Assembly: GCF_030400225.1 (NCBI RefSeq)
Contig: NZ_VJYB01000001.1
Location: 496,001-560,000 of the forward strand
Direction: 5' to 3'
Length of the DNA stretch: 64,000 nt
Origin: Lactobacillus sp. UCMA15818
Lineage (GTDB): Bacteria; Bacillota; Bacilli; Lactobacillales; Lactobacillaceae
Both the position numbers and the translations under genes were made by a program. Within the stretch, counting starts at the first letter, position 1. Every line of letters starts with the position of its first letter. Below the pieces are notes generated by a model, which worked only from the letters and a program-made list of their open reading frames with translations, searched no databases and was not told where the DNA came from. Positions 20,125 through 29,458 of this stretch are shown one piece after another.

Positions 20125-20173
20125 ATACCGTCCTCCGAAAGTTATTTCTAACCTAACTTTTGGAGGACGGTAT
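20125..20173. terminator. Strong bidirectional terminator hairpin
   Basis: A 20-bp stem (20125-20144 with 20154-20173) has one mismatch and a 9-base loop. It is flanked by A-rich sequence on the left and T-rich on the right, so it can end both the 45-residue gene (plus) and the S66 peptidase gene (minus). Confidence 0.85.
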
Positions 20174-20220
20174 TCATTTCACAACAATAAGTCTCTTTTG
20201 CTAGCTATCTCTTTATATCT

Positions 20221-21294
20221 TTATTCTTCGAATAAAGATTCAACAATTGTAAATGTTTTCTTATTAAAATCAATCTTTGCCATACATCCATAAGGTATTA
20301 AAGTTCTAGGATATGCGTGCCCAAAATTAACGTTCATTAGTACAGGTAAGTTATGTTTTTCTGCCACCATCTGCAATTTTTCTTGATACTCTTCGTAGTA
20401 CACATTATTTTGTGGTTTACCTGAAATTATAGCTTTAATCACACCAAATATTCCGCTTTGTTCCAAATTATTAAGCATTACTTCATATTCGCTCGGAGTA
20501 GGTCTCTCCTCACTAGTTTCAATAAAGAGAATTTTATCTTTCCATTGTTTTATTTCAGGAAATATTCCATATTTAAAACAAACTTCACTCTCATCAGGAT
20601 ACCTTGAGCTTGTCAAAATGTCATTTAGACTGTCTATACATCCACCAAGCAACTGCCCAGTTACTATGCCTTTACCATTTAAAGTCTCATATCCCAGACT
20701 TTCTGCATGACTAACCCGTGCAGTTCCAATAGCTTCAGGTGAAAAGTCAGTTCGCTCTTCATACCATATATCACTTGAAATAATTTTCAGACCAGTAGTA
20801 TTCTTAAAATAGTTACTGATAGTATTCGCTGTGTATGGCAACAAATCATTATCCAGTTCTGCTAGATCATTTAAGAAGTTAGGTCCATAAAAGGTTTGCA
20901 ATCCTAGCTTATAAAACATCAGATGATTAATTGTTGTATCAGAAAAACCAGAAAATAATTTTGGATGATCATGAACTGCCACAATAAATTCTTGATCATC
21001 AAGTAAATAGGGTAACAATCTATATGTATCGTCCCCACCTATCACACAGAATATTCCTTGAATATCATCACGCAAAAAAGCTTCCTTTAAATCCGCAGCA
21101 CGTTCCTCTGGATGATTTTGTAAGTATGACATTCCTCGTAGTGCATTAGTCATGTAGACCGGCTCCACACCATAGTCACGAAGCCTTTTTTCTCCTAAGC
21201 TTCTTTGATGTTTTGCAAAATCTTCACCTAAAACACCACTAGATAGACTCACAATTGCAACCTTATCTCCAATTTTTAATGTCGATGGTTTCAT
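20221..21294 (-). CDS. S66 family peptidase (LD-carboxypeptidase / MccF-like)
   Basis: Serine peptidase of 357 residues. The S66 triad is visible as the nucleophile in GFSDTT, a Glu in the ETSEERPT segment, and the His in NVNFGHAYP. Length and motif spelling fit the MccF-like branch (about 345 residues) better than the shorter LdcA muropeptide carboxypeptidases. The role could be murein recycling or detoxification of peptidyl-nucleotide antibiotics; sequence alone does not decide. The ATG follows GGAGG. Monocistronic. Confidence 0.88.
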   Translation of the reverse strand: MKPSTLKIGDKVAIVSLSSGVLGEDFAKHQRSLGEKRLRDYGVEPVYMTNALRGMSYLQNHPEERAADLKEAFLRDDIQGIFCVIGGDDTYRLLPYLLDDQEFIVAVHDHPKLFSGFSDTTINHLMFYKLGLQTFYGPNFLNDLAELDNDLLPYTANTISNYFKNTTGLKIISSDIWYEERTDFSPEAIGTARVSHAESLGYETLNGKGIVTGQLLGGCIDSLNDILTSSRYPDESEVCFKYGIFPEIKQWKDKILFIETSEERPTPSEYEVMLNNLEQSGIFGVIKAIISGKPQNNVYYEEYQEKLQMVAEKHNLPVLMNVNFGHAYPRTLIPYGCMAKIDFNKKTFTIVESLFEE

Positions 21295-21342
21295 TAAGAT
21301 CCTCCTTTTTTAGATTTATTCTTCAGTTAGGTGAACCAATTC

Positions 21343-21642
21343 CTAGTTATCTTGTGCAAATCCATGTGGATACCGTTTATTAAGTGTCTCAATATTGTCC
21401 TTAGCGATTTCATCAAAAGGAATATCTGCCCAGGCAGCAATTTGTGACAAATACCATAGAACATCCCCCATCTCATGCATCATTTCCTCACGATTGAGTT
21501 CTTTCCCTTTAAATGTGTAATTCTTGATGAGATCTACTACCTGACCGCTCTCTCCAGCAAGTCCAAGTGCGCAATTTGTGAGTACCTGCTCATTGCCATA
21601 CAGTGTTCTCGTAGCCGCTTCTTGATATTCATTAAATTCCAT
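21343..21642 (-). CDS. MazG-like nucleotide pyrophosphohydrolase
   Basis: A small all-alpha NTP-pyrophosphatase-type protein of 99 residues. The family motifs read GLAGESGQVVDLIK and EMGDVLWYL. The usual metal-binding pattern is GExGE, but here the second Glu is Gln (E-S-G-Q), so activity is uncertain. Downstream of ysxC on the same strand, 16 bases apart, so probably cotranscribed. Confidence 0.85.
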   Translation of the reverse strand: MEFNEYQEAATRTLYGNEQVLTNCALGLAGESGQVVDLIKNYTFKGKELNREEMMHEMGDVLWYLSQIAAWADIPFDEIAKDNIETLNKRYPHGFAQDN

Positions 21643-21658
21643 CTAATTCCAATCTCCC

Positions 21659-22246
21659 TTAACCATTTATTTTTTCTTCTATCCAATTCCAAACAATCTC
21701 ATCACCAATTTTTTCAGTAGCAGAAAAGAGTATTAACTTGTCTTCCTCATTCAATCTTATCTTCTTTTTGATATCTTTTTCAACTTTATTCCATTTACTT
21801 CTTGGTACTTTGTCAATCTTTGTAGCCACCAATAAAACTGGCAGGTTATAATATTGCAGAAATTCGACCATTTGCACGTCTAATTCCGTTGGCTCATGAC
21901 GCCCATCAATCAGAGAAATGACTCCTCTCAATGGTTCACGTTGCACCAAGTACGTTTCAATCATTCTGCCCCATTTTTCACGCTCAGTTTTAGAAACCTT
22001 TGCATACCCATACCCAGGAACATCAACTAGATAAAGCAATGATTCTACATCATAGAAATTCAATGTCTGTGTTTTACCAGGCTGACTTGATGTCCGTGCA
22101 TAGCTCTTTCTATTAATTAAGCGATTAATTAAAGAAGATTTACCAACATTAGATCTGCCCACCAATGCAACTTCAGGGTATCCTTCCTCGGGATACTGTT
22201 CTGGCTTAACAGCACTTATTTTGAGATTTACATTATGAACTTTCAT
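21659..22246 (-). CDS. ysxC: Ribosome biogenesis GTP-binding protein YsxC/EngB
   Basis: Essential GTPase of late 50S assembly, 195 residues. G1 is G30-RSNVGKSS, followed by DVPGYGYAK (G3), TKID (G4) and FSATE (G5). In many Firmicutes it follows clpX; here the neighbours are rpmF upstream and the mazG-like gene downstream. Confidence 0.96.
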   Translation of the reverse strand: MKVHNVNLKISAVKPEQYPEEGYPEVALVGRSNVGKSSLINRLINRKSYARTSSQPGKTQTLNFYDVESLLYLVDVPGYGYAKVSKTEREKWGRMIETYLVQREPLRGVISLIDGRHEPTELDVQMVEFLQYYNLPVLLVATKIDKVPRSKWNKVEKDIKKKIRLNEEDKLILFSATEKIGDEIVWNWIEEKING

Positions 22247-22333
22247 CTACTTACGATCCTTCCTATACTGTTAAATTCTACCATATCTTGTCTTCCTGAC
22301 TCTAACAATAAAACATATTTTTGCAAAAAAAAA

Positions 22334-22359
22334 CATCCCCGCTCATTTAGCTTGGGATG
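22334..22359 (-). terminator. Terminator of yceD-rpmF
   Basis: On the minus strand CATCCC (22359-22354) pairs with GGGATG (22339-22334), followed by a run of eight or more U residues. It lies 50 bases past the rpmF stop. Confidence 0.8.
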
Positions 22360-22408
22360 CATCATTCATCAAAAAAGAAATAAGGGCCATGGTCCCTCAC
22401 CTCAATTA

Positions 22409-22585
22409 TTAATCAACTTTTACAACTTCCTTATCACCGTAAAACCCACAACTTGGGCATACATGATGAGATTTCCTTAATTCACCACAGTTAGGGCATG
22501 CACTCATACCTGGAACTTGCAACTTGTAGTGTGTACGACGTAATCTCTTACGAGTCTTTGATGTTTTACGTGCTGGTACTGCCAT
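22409..22585 (-). CDS. rpmF: Ribosomal protein bL32
   Basis: A 58-residue large-subunit protein, [20 protein letters not shown] at the start. It is the Zn-ribbon (C+) form with four cysteines at C30-x2-C33 and C43-x2-C46. The ATG has a GGAGGTGG-type site. It follows yceD on the same strand, the conserved yceD-rpmF pair. Confidence 0.97.
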   Translation of the reverse strand: MAVPARKTSKTRKRLRRTHYKLQVPGMSACPNCGELRKSHHVCPSCGFYGDKEVVKVD

Positions 22586-22683
22586 CTTAACGCCACCTCC
22601 TTCGAATTAATAAAATTAATCAACAAAAAGAATTGTACTTTTAATTCAACAATTTTGCAACTACTAAAATTCCGTTTTTTCTA

Positions 22684-23214
22684 TCAAAAAAAGTCCTTTA
22701 GTTTTGCTAATCTTGGATCAACAGTATTCTTATCTTTTCGTATTTGATCATTGCGACTATCGTCAGAAACTTCCCAATCTTTACCTTGAGGTAAGCTCGC
22801 ACTAGCTTCTTCATCAGTTGTCAGAACTCTTGTTGGAATTTGTAATAATATATTATCCTCGACCGCTTGATCAAGATTGAAAATATCATTTTCCAAAATA
22901 ATCACGACATCATTAGCATCAAATCTAGATAAATCATGTGTCCTGTAGCTCACATAATATTCACTCACTTCAAAATCAAGCGGAACTTCAACCAACTTGA
23001 GAGACCTAGTAGAAGGCAGTGTCACCTTGACGCTTACCTTGAACGAACCAAGGAGACCTAAACTATCTACTACGAAAAAGCCGCTTACATGTGCCGGAGA
23101 AATAGCAGTGATCTCGCTATTTCGTTTACCAATCGAATCAGTTAAGTTAACGACCTCATCAAACTGAAAAGGTGTTGAACCGATCTGTCCTAGCTCATTC
23201 AAAGACCACTTCAT
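22684..23214 (-). CDS. yceD: YceD family protein (DUF177)
   Basis: A 176-residue protein of the DUF177/YceD family, nearly always encoded directly before rpmF and linked to 23S rRNA or ribosome assembly in bacteria and plastids. There are no catalytic motifs. The middle has alternating beta strands (VPLDFEVSEYYV) and the C-terminus an acidic/basic tail (DPRLAKLKDFF). It is driven by the consensus promoter at 23245-23273. Confidence 0.9.
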   Translation of the reverse strand: MKWSLNELGQIGSTPFQFDEVVNLTDSIGKRNSEITAISPAHVSGFFVVDSLGLLGSFKVSVKVTLPSTRSLKLVEVPLDFEVSEYYVSYRTHDLSRFDANDVVIILENDIFNLDQAVEDNILLQIPTRVLTTDEEASASLPQGKDWEVSDDSRNDQIRKDKNTVDPRLAKLKDFF

Positions 23215-23244
23215 TCAATACTTCCTCCTAATGCAACAAACTTG

Positions 23245-23273
23245 ATTATACCTGTCAAAAAATACATTGTCAA
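23245..23273 (-). promoter_or_regulatory. Perfect-consensus sigma-A promoter of yceD-rpmF
   Basis: On the minus strand: -35 TTGACA (23268-23273), a spacer of exactly 17 bases, -10 TATAAT (23245-23250), 31 bases before the yceD ATG. All twelve consensus bases match; I found no better promoter in the window. Confidence 0.9.
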
Positions 23274-23296
23274 TGTTTTTTCCTTGACAGCATTAA

Positions 23297-24439
23297 CTAT
23301 CGTTGAAATGGACTTTGACCAAAATCCTGGCGCTGACCACTAATCTGACTATATACTAATCCTGCTCGATAGTCCAAACTCAGCAAATTCGCGGCTATCT
23401 CTTGCGAGACCCTAGAAACAACTGGAAATGTCATCTTCTTCTTTATCATATTTAAATGCTTCTGACCCAGGCTATCAAATCCTAATATTCTAATGTAAGG
23501 ATTCTGTTCGACTTGCTCAACTTCTTCTTTCTTTGCTTGTAGTAAAATCATCGTCGCCAGCCTTGTTAGGTGCGTATACGTAAAGCGCTTTGACTTAACT
23601 TCACTTACCCAATCCGCAAAAGTCACCGTTGGTCCCATTCTCTCTAGCTTATCCTTAAGTCGAAATTCAAGTCCTTCCGTTATTCCATATATTTCGCTTA
23701 AATCTTCTATCTTGCTTGTCAAAACTTGATATTTAAGGAGTGGCCAAAAATCTACCCAGCTTAGCTTTTTTGATTGCCGAAGATCTGCACCCGTCAAGTC
23801 AGGTACAAAGTCAATAACTAATTCTTTATTAGTCAATACTGCACTTCTGATTGCTGAAGCGCTGGCGATCTGTGAAGCAACCGGCAGCTGTCGATCATGA
23901 TGCTCTGCTGACTTTCTTTGAATTGGTATCAATTCTAAAAAAGAACCTAATTTTAGATTTGCTTTTGCATATGCTAACCCTAAAAGATTATTTGGCTCAG
24001 AGACATCTACTCCGGTTTTTTGCGTAATAGCTCTCTGATACGCCTTTGCATAAGACTCATTATAAATCGAAAAATCTCCGTGCACCCGCTTGGTCAATTG
24101 TGCCATTTCGGCAAAGTCATAGTCTGCATTTTCAACACCAAAAACTAATTTTTGTACACCTAATTCTTTAAGAATTCTGAGTGCTCCAAATGCAAAAAAA
24201 TCTGCTGGCTGAACACAGAAAGCTACAGGTAATTCAACAACCAGATTAATACCACTTAGGATTGCTTCTTTTGCCCTTGTCCACTTATCAAGAATGGCAG
24301 GCTCCCCGCGCTCCAAAAAATTGCCGCTCATTACAACAACTATGACAGCATTCGGAAATCTTTTTTTCACTTCATTAATTTGATATAGATGTCCATTGTG
24401 TAATGGATTATACTCGGTAACTATCCCCACAATATCCAT
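23297..24439 (-). CDS. tmcAL: tRNA(Met) cytidine acetate ligase TmcAL
   Basis: HIGH-type nucleotidyltransferase (formerly YlbM) that forms N4-acetylcytidine at the wobble position of elongator tRNA(Met), using acetate and ATP. The nucleotidyl-binding motif NPLHNGH is near the N-terminus, followed by VVMSGNFLERGEPAI and a long helical C-terminus; 380 residues. The ATG at 24439 has GGGAGG seven bases upstream; the earlier in-frame ATG is one base from it. Last gene of the yqeG-to-yqeM-like cluster. Confidence 0.94.
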   Translation of the reverse strand: MDIVGIVTEYNPLHNGHLYQINEVKKRFPNAVIVVVMSGNFLERGEPAILDKWTRAKEAILSGINLVVELPVAFCVQPADFFAFGALRILKELGVQKLVFGVENADYDFAEMAQLTKRVHGDFSIYNESYAKAYQRAITQKTGVDVSEPNNLLGLAYAKANLKLGSFLELIPIQRKSAEHHDRQLPVASQIASASAIRSAVLTNKELVIDFVPDLTGADLRQSKKLSWVDFWPLLKYQVLTSKIEDLSEIYGITEGLEFRLKDKLERMGPTVTFADWVSEVKSKRFTYTHLTRLATMILLQAKKEEVEQVEQNPYIRILGFDSLGQKHLNMIKKKMTFPVVSRVSQEIAANLLSLDYRAGLVYSQISGQRQDFGQSPFQR

Positions 24440-24451
24440 ACACATACCTCC

Positions 24452-25189
24452 CTATGACTTATGACAAACAAAGAAAAAACGAGTTGTTTTATCATCAATT
24501 TCCCGATTTCCGTAATCCGCAGTCGCTTCAATTCTCTTAAATCCAGCTTTAGCAAGGAGCTCTAAGTATACATCTAACTCGTAAGTTCGTTCATAATGAG
24601 TTTCTTCATACCGCTGATAACTCAACTTTTTTTTATCTGCAACAAAAAAAGTCAAATCATGGATAACACTATGTGGGACTTCACCCGCAAAACTTTCCCA
24701 CAAAAAAGCTTGCTCCTGCGTCGTATAATTATACATGTACCCCGGATAAATAACATCCGTCTGATATGGAGAAAGTACATCAAAGATAAATATTCCATCT
24801 TTATTTAAGTGACCCGCAACTTCTCGAAAGGTCTGTAATAGTTCTTCATTATCAGCAAGATAACATAGTGAATCTAGTCCACAAGTTACAACATCAAAAT
24901 TCTCTAACTCATTCAAATCAGTCATATTCACCTGCAAAAGTTCCAATTCAACCCGAGCTTTCCGAGCGCGAGCTTCCGCAAGTGCCAGCATTTCTTCTGA
25001 TAAATCTGCTCCGGTCACCTGATAACCGCTCTTGGCAAGCAGTACTGCCAATCTACCAGCACCACATGCCAAATCCAGTAATTTTTTTTTTTGCTTACTT
25101 GTAACTGTATCAACCAATTTCAACCAGTTATCGTAGATTTGCGGATCCATCAACTCGTCATAGACTTGCGCAAATGCCGAGTAAATCAT
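24452..25189 (-). CDS. SAM-dependent methyltransferase (YqeM-like)
   Basis: A class I methyltransferase of 245 residues with motif I LDLACGAGRLA near residue 40, then GADLSEEML and NMTDL. The target is unknown. The ATG at 25189 shares a base with the rsfS stop (TAATG), suggesting coupling; an upstream TTG inside rsfS is less likely. Bacillus has yqeM at the same position. Confidence 0.92.
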   Translation of the reverse strand: MIYSAFAQVYDELMDPQIYDNWLKLVDTVTSKQKKKLLDLACGAGRLAVLLAKSGYQVTGADLSEEMLALAEARARKARVELELLQVNMTDLNELENFDVVTCGLDSLCYLADNEELLQTFREVAGHLNKDGIFIFDVLSPYQTDVIYPGYMYNYTTQEQAFLWESFAGEVPHSVIHDLTFFVADKKKLSYQRYEETHYERTYELDVYLELLAKAGFKRIEATADYGNREIDDKTTRFFFVCHKS

Positions 25190-25545
25190 TATTCTGTAAT
25201 CCAATCATTAACTTCAACCATTGGCGCATCGGCCCAAAGCTTTTCAAGATTATAAAAGCCCCTTGTCTCTGATTTGAATACATGAACAACTACATCTCTT
25301 AAATCAATCAAAATCCAGTTACCACTGCTTTTTCCTTCAACTTGTTTGATGTCAATCCCATTTTTCTCAACTTCTTCTTCGATACCGTCAACAATTGCCT
25401 TAACTTGGCGCTCAGAATCTGCTTGCATTATCACAAAGTAATCGGCTAAATAGCTTATTTTACTGACATCCAGTGCAACAATATCTTCGGCACGCTTGCT
25501 GTCAGCTGCTTCAACAACAACTTTTAATATTTCTTTACTATCCAT
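25189..25545 (-). CDS. rsfS: Ribosomal silencing factor RsfS
   Basis: Binds bL14/uL14 and blocks 30S-50S joining under starvation. It has 118 residues of the Iojap fold with DYFVIMQADSERQVKAIVDG and WILIDLRDVVVHVF. In the operon yqeG-yqeH-yhbY-nadD-yqeK-rsfS-yqeM. Confidence 0.96.
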   Translation of the reverse strand: MDSKEILKVVVEAADSKRAEDIVALDVSKISYLADYFVIMQADSERQVKAIVDGIEEEVEKNGIDIKQVEGKSSGNWILIDLRDVVVHVFKSETRGFYNLEKLWADAPMVEVNDWITE

Positions 25546-25556
25546 TAAATTCTCCT

Positions 25557-26150
25557 TTATTTAACTACCCATTTATTATAAGTCAAAATTGCATCAGGGT
25601 ACACCTCGCCGTTAGTCGAAATCAGATATTCCAATGTATGCTTAGTCTCAAATGCAACAGCATCATTCAAATTATTATAAGCTAACGTTCGTGCAAGACT
25701 GACATCTGGGAATATCCTGCCATCCTCAACATAATCGGCAACGTAAATAATTTTATCAAGGGTAGTCATGTCCTCAGCGCCGATAGTATGTTTCCTTACT
25801 GCATTCAAAATTTCTTCATCTACAATATGCAATTCATCTTTTATAATTTCAGCACCAACAACTCCGTGCCAAATAAAATTATTCCAATTCAACAGGTCCG
25901 TGTCAAGTTTCTTCTTCATTATAACTTGCTTAAACTCTGCAGCACTGCGTTCCTTGGCATAGTCATGTACCAAAGCTGCAATACTTGCCTTTTCAATCTC
26001 AAATTTATTCAGCTCAGCAAGCTTAATTGCCGCTTGCTCAACACCTAGTATGTGCTGATAACGCTTATCACTGACACTCTTTCTAACTTGCACTAATAGT
26101 TCATCCCTTGTGCCTGGAAAATATTTATGGCTATCTTCTTGCTTATTCAA
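25557..26150 (-). CDS. yqeK: HD-domain Ap4A hydrolase YqeK
   Basis: HD-family phosphohydrolase of 197 residues; relatives cleave diadenosine tetraphosphate symmetrically to ADP. The metal ligands are H33 (RYQHILGV), H62-D63 (VHDYAKE), the later WHGVVGA and RKHT, and VADYVEDGR. It overlaps the end of nadD by 8 bases, so it is translationally coupled. Confidence 0.94.
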   Translation of the reverse strand: MNKQEDSHKYFPGTRDELLVQVRKSVSDKRYQHILGVEQAAIKLAELNKFEIEKASIAALVHDYAKERSAAEFKQVIMKKKLDTDLLNWNNFIWHGVVGAEIIKDELHIVDEEILNAVRKHTIGAEDMTTLDKIIYVADYVEDGRIFPDVSLARTLAYNNLNDAVAFETKHTLEYLISTNGEVYPDAILTYNKWVVK

Positions 26151-26784
26151 GATAAAGACCTTCTTCCTTAATATAATGCACTACATCTTCAGGGACCAAA
26201 TATTTGATTGAACAATTATGCTGAATATTCCAGCGAATCTGTGTTGAACTGATTTCAATCAATGGTATGTCGACCCACATTACCGGATAATCGCTCTTTC
26301 TTGGGAAATTAGCTCTCGCAACTCCTACAAAGTGAACCAATTTTACCAATTCAGCAATACGGTGCCATTTCGGAAGGTAGGCCACCATATCTCCACCAAT
26401 AATAAAATAGTACTCATAATCAGGATGTTTCTTCTTTAATTCAACTATAGTATCAAAAGTATAGCTTACTCCGCCACGCTCCAATTCAGCAGTTTCTAAA
26501 CTAAAAAGTGGGTTCCCTGCAATACTTAATTCGACCATCTTTCTTCTTTCAGCAGCCGCTATGGCATCCTTATGATCAACATGTGGTGGTAAAGCATCCG
26601 GCATGAATAACATCTCATCCAAATCAAGTTGACTCGTAACTTGCTCAGCAATTATTAGATGACCTGTATGTGGTGGATTGAAGGTCCCTCCTAATATACC
26701 TACTCGTTTCTTCTTCTGACTCTCATTTGACTCGACTGCAGGATTAGCCTGAATAACTGATTTCACGAGTGTATTCACATTCAT
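26143..26784 (-). CDS. nadD: Nicotinate-nucleotide adenylyltransferase
   Basis: Makes deamido-NAD from nicotinate mononucleotide and ATP. GGTFNPPH39-T-G-H42 carries the nucleotidyltransferase motif, and ISSTQIR is the second signature. The N-terminus carries a 26-residue extension before the fold, with the ATG placed 9 bases from GGGAG. 213 residues. Confidence 0.95.
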   Translation of the reverse strand: MNVNTLVKSVIQANPAVESNESQKKKRVGILGGTFNPPHTGHLIIAEQVTSQLDLDEMLFMPDALPPHVDHKDAIAAAERRKMVELSIAGNPLFSLETAELERGGVSYTFDTIVELKKKHPDYEYYFIIGGDMVAYLPKWHRIAELVKLVHFVGVARANFPRKSDYPVMWVDIPLIEISSTQIRWNIQHNCSIKYLVPEDVVHYIKEEGLYLE

Positions 26785-26802
26785 CTATTGACACTCCCTA
26801 TA

Positions 26803-27117
26803 CTAAAGACCTTGTAATTCAACCGAAATTTCACGCTTTTCTATCTTGGATGATTGGCGATACAAAACAAGTACATGCCCGATGACTTGAACAACAACAA
26901 TGTCAGTATTCTCTGTTAAGTAATCAGATACATCACTTGCTTCAAAATCAGAGCCTTGCAACACATTGACCTTTACTAACTCACGCTTATCCAAAGCATA
27001 TCTAATTTGTTCAACCCACTTATCAGAGATTCCCTCTTTACCAACTTGAAAAATGGGTTTCATGTTATGTGCCTTGGCTTTTAAAAATTTCTTCTGTTTT
27101 CCATTCAATAAATTCAT
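26803..27117 (-). CDS. yhbY: CRM-domain RNA-binding protein YhbY
   Basis: A 104-residue ribosome-associated protein with the CRM fold and its GKEGIS (GxxG-type) loop in QVGKEGISDKWVEQI. It binds pre-50S particles in characterised relatives. The ATG has an AAGGAG site. Between yqeH and nadD in the operon. Confidence 0.94.
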   Translation of the reverse strand: MNLLNGKQKKFLKAKAHNMKPIFQVGKEGISDKWVEQIRYALDKRELVKVNVLQGSDFEASDVSDYLTENTDIVVVQVIGHVLVLYRQSSKIEKREISVELQGL

Positions 27118-27127
27118 TTATTTCTCC

Positions 27128-28246
27128 TTAAATCATCGCACGTCTAATAGTTACAGTTACGCCCTTTGGTGCCCATCCAGCAACTACAGCCTTTGCCGGA
27201 ATAGTAATCCACCCTAGACCAGAGAAGACCAAGTCACTCTTTTGGACGGTCTTAAATTCAAATCTCACCAACTCTGGCAATTTTGTCAATGTTTCTTCAG
27301 ACGGCGGTTGCAGTAATTCCCCAACATGTTTCTCATAAAACATATCTGCATTTTCTAATTTTGTTCGGTGCAGCATCAAATTATTATCTGTATAAACAAT
27401 AATTCCATCCTTTTCACCAGCAATATAATCAAAACGCGCTAAACCACCAAGAAAAAGTGTTTGGCCCGCATTTAATTGGTATACTCTAGGCTTTATCTCT
27501 TTTTGCGGCGAGGCAATATTAAGCTCTTTACCACTAAGAAAATGTGCCATTTGATCTTGATGAATAATTCCTGGAGTATCAATCAAAAGATGTTCGTCAT
27601 CTAATGGAATCTCTATTTTATCAAGGGTTGTTCCTGGAAAGCGCGAGGTAGTAATCAACTCGCTTATTCCCGTTTGCTGCTTGATAATCTGATTAATCAA
27701 AGTTGACTTGCCAACATTGGTTACCCCTACAACATACACGTCACGTCCCTCACGATACTTTTCAATTAAAGACAGTAGTGTTGCTATTCCGTGATTCTTT
27801 CCTGCACTCACTAGCGCAACATCCACTGGTCTCAGCCCAACTAAATTAGCACTTTGCCTAATCCAGTCTTTCAATTTTGTACGCTTGAGTGATTTAGGTA
27901 ATAAATCCTCTTTATTTCCAATCATCAAAATTGGATTTTTGCCTACATAACGCTGAATACCCGGAATAATTGATCCACTAAAATCAAAAATATCAATCAC
28001 ATTTACAATCAATGCATCAGTGTCTCCAATTTGCGTCAGAATTTTCAAGAAGTCATCGTCCGTCAAACTAACATCTGATACTTCATTATAATGGCGCAAT
28101 CTAAAACATCTCTTACAATATAATTCCTTAGTTTCGACTTGTTTCTTCAAAGCGGAAGCAGGTACATAGCCCAGCTCGTCAGGATTATCACTTTGAATTA
28201 ATGAGCCACATCCAATACAATATAGTGCCTCAGTTTCATCAGTCAT
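27128..28246 (-). CDS. yqeH: Circularly permuted ribosome biogenesis GTPase YqeH
   Basis: A 372-residue GTPase needed for 30S assembly. An N-terminal treble-clef Zn finger (CIGCG...CKRC) is followed by G motifs in permuted order: NKED (G4), SAGK (G5), GVTNVGKST (G1), DTPG (G3). It overlaps the end of yqeG by 8 bases, with a GGGGG ribosome site. Confidence 0.96.
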   Translation of the reverse strand: MTDETEALYCIGCGSLIQSDNPDELGYVPASALKKQVETKELYCKRCFRLRHYNEVSDVSLTDDDFLKILTQIGDTDALIVNVIDIFDFSGSIIPGIQRYVGKNPILMIGNKEDLLPKSLKRTKLKDWIRQSANLVGLRPVDVALVSAGKNHGIATLLSLIEKYREGRDVYVVGVTNVGKSTLINQIIKQQTGISELITTSRFPGTTLDKIEIPLDDEHLLIDTPGIIHQDQMAHFLSGKELNIASPQKEIKPRVYQLNAGQTLFLGGLARFDYIAGEKDGIIVYTDNNLMLHRTKLENADMFYEKHVGELLQPPSEETLTKLPELVRFEFKTVQKSDLVFSGLGWITIPAKAVVAGWAPKGVTVTIRRAMI

Positions 28247-28772
28247 TCAATGAATGCCCCCAAACTTTTTTTATAATATTTTCCTTTTGTAATCTTCTTT
28301 TTATTATTTTTTCTATAAAACGATTCAGTTTCGTGTTCCACGCGTCTGTCTCAACAATTGGTTTGACCCAGATACTCTTTATTTTGGCTGCATTTGCTGC
28401 TGCAATATCTGTTAACAATTGGTCACCAACTAAGACTATCTGTCTATCTTCTAAAGCAAATTTTTTCTTAGCTTCATTAATTCCCTTAGTCAAGGGTTTC
28501 ATTGCACGTGCAATGAAAGGCAGCCCTAATGGCTCAACGGCTTTTTCAACACGCTTTTGATTGTTATTTGAAACAACAATCACTGGAATCTTTTCAATCC
28601 TCATGACCTCAAGCCACTCTCTCAACTCCGGAGTGCCATCTGGATTATTCCATGCAATTAGTGTATTGTCTAGGTCAGTTAAAATTACTTTGATGCCCAT
28701 CTCTCTAATTTCAGCTGGCGTTATCTCATATATTGAGTTAATCATCCAAGTTGGTTTGAAACGAGTCAGCAT
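28239..28772 (-). CDS. yqeG: HAD-family phosphatase YqeG
   Basis: HAD-IIIA phosphatase of 177 residues with motif I D33-L-D35-N-T, motif II VVSNN and motif III VGDQLLTDI. The substrate is unknown. The ATG at 28772 sits 8 bases from AGGAG; the GTG opening the frame overlaps that site. First gene of the operon, with a -10 TATAAT at 28808-28813 and a TTGCTT -35 at 28832-28837 (18-base spacer). Confidence 0.93.
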   Translation of the reverse strand: MLTRFKPTWMINSIYEITPAEIREMGIKVILTDLDNTLIAWNNPDGTPELREWLEVMRIEKIPVIVVSNNNQKRVEKAVEPLGLPFIARAMKPLTKGINEAKKKFALEDRQIVLVGDQLLTDIAAANAAKIKSIWVKPIVETDAWNTKLNRFIEKIIKRRLQKENIIKKVWGHSLND

Positions 28773-28882
28773 TTGGTTCACTCCTATATTAATCCTTTTG
28801 TCTGTTAATTATATTCTATTGTCCCTACTTAAAGCAAAAAAATTACGTTTATTAATAAATTTCCCAATATAAATAAAATAAA

Positions 28883-28918
28883 GGGGCTGGGTCAAAAGTT
28901 AGATTTTGACCTGGTCCC
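28883..28918. terminator. Shared-family terminator hairpin between rplT and yqeG
   Basis: The arms GGGGCTGGGTCAAAA and TTTTGACCTGGTCCC pair around a 6-base loop with one bulge. The same hairpin sequence recurs at 47377, 57293 and 60013. Here it lies beyond the palindromic element that follows rplT, so it probably ends the infC-rpmI-rplT transcript. Confidence 0.75.
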
Positions 28919-28938
28919 TTCATGAATAACATATAAAC

Positions 28939-29041
28939 ATGCACCATAAGCCAAAATTTACCGTCTACTTCGAGTTACTCATAGCAAAATGCTATGTTCA
29001 TAATTACGAGTTAGTACTTTAATTTTCGACCTATGCCATAC
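28939..29041 (-). repeat. Palindromic element, copy A
   Basis: About 103 bp with imperfect inverted ends (ATGCACCATAAGCC at 28939-28952, GACCTATGCCATAC at 29028-29041). In reverse complement it aligns along its length with the elements at 47244 and 59879, including the core AGTACTAACTCG and AATTATGAACATAGCA. It directly follows the rplT stop. Confidence 0.75.
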
Positions 29042-29076
29042 TCGCTTGCACATCTGCAAACATATTTTACTAATGC

Positions 29077-29436
29077 TTATTTTGCTAATGCTTGTTTTGC
29101 TTCTTCAACAAGTGCTGTAAATGCTGTATTATCAGTAATTGCAAGGTCAGCTAACATTTTACGGTTAACTTCAATTTCAGCAAGTTTCAACCCATGCATT
29201 AATTTGCTATAGCTAATCCCATTCATACGAGCTGCTGCATTGATACGAGCAATCCATAATTTACGGAAATTAGTCTTCGTCTTACGACGATCACGGAAGG
29301 CATATATATATGACTTCATAACCTGTTGCTTAGCTACCTTAAACTGGATATGCTTTGAACCGCGGTACCCTTTTGCTAATTTAATCATTCTTTTACGACG
29401 TTGACGCGTAACTGTTCCACCTTTAACACGTGGCAT
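29077..29436 (-). CDS. rplT: Ribosomal protein bL20
   Basis: A 119-residue 23S rRNA-binding protein ([28 protein letters not shown] is family-typical). It is also the repressor of its own operon in Firmicutes through the leader described at 30312. Last gene of infC-rpmI-rplT. Confidence 0.98.
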   Translation of the reverse strand: MPRVKGGTVTRQRRKRMIKLAKGYRGSKHIQFKVAKQQVMKSYIYAFRDRRKTKTNFRKLWIARINAAARMNGISYSKLMHGLKLAEIEVNRKMLADLAITDNTAFTALVEEAKQALAK

Positions 29437-29458
29437 GATAATTCCTCCCTTATATATT

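Noticed and set aside
28883-29041. CRISPR-like spacing of palindromic copies
   Set aside because: Copies are tens of kilobases apart, differ in orientation and have no regular spacers or cas genes.
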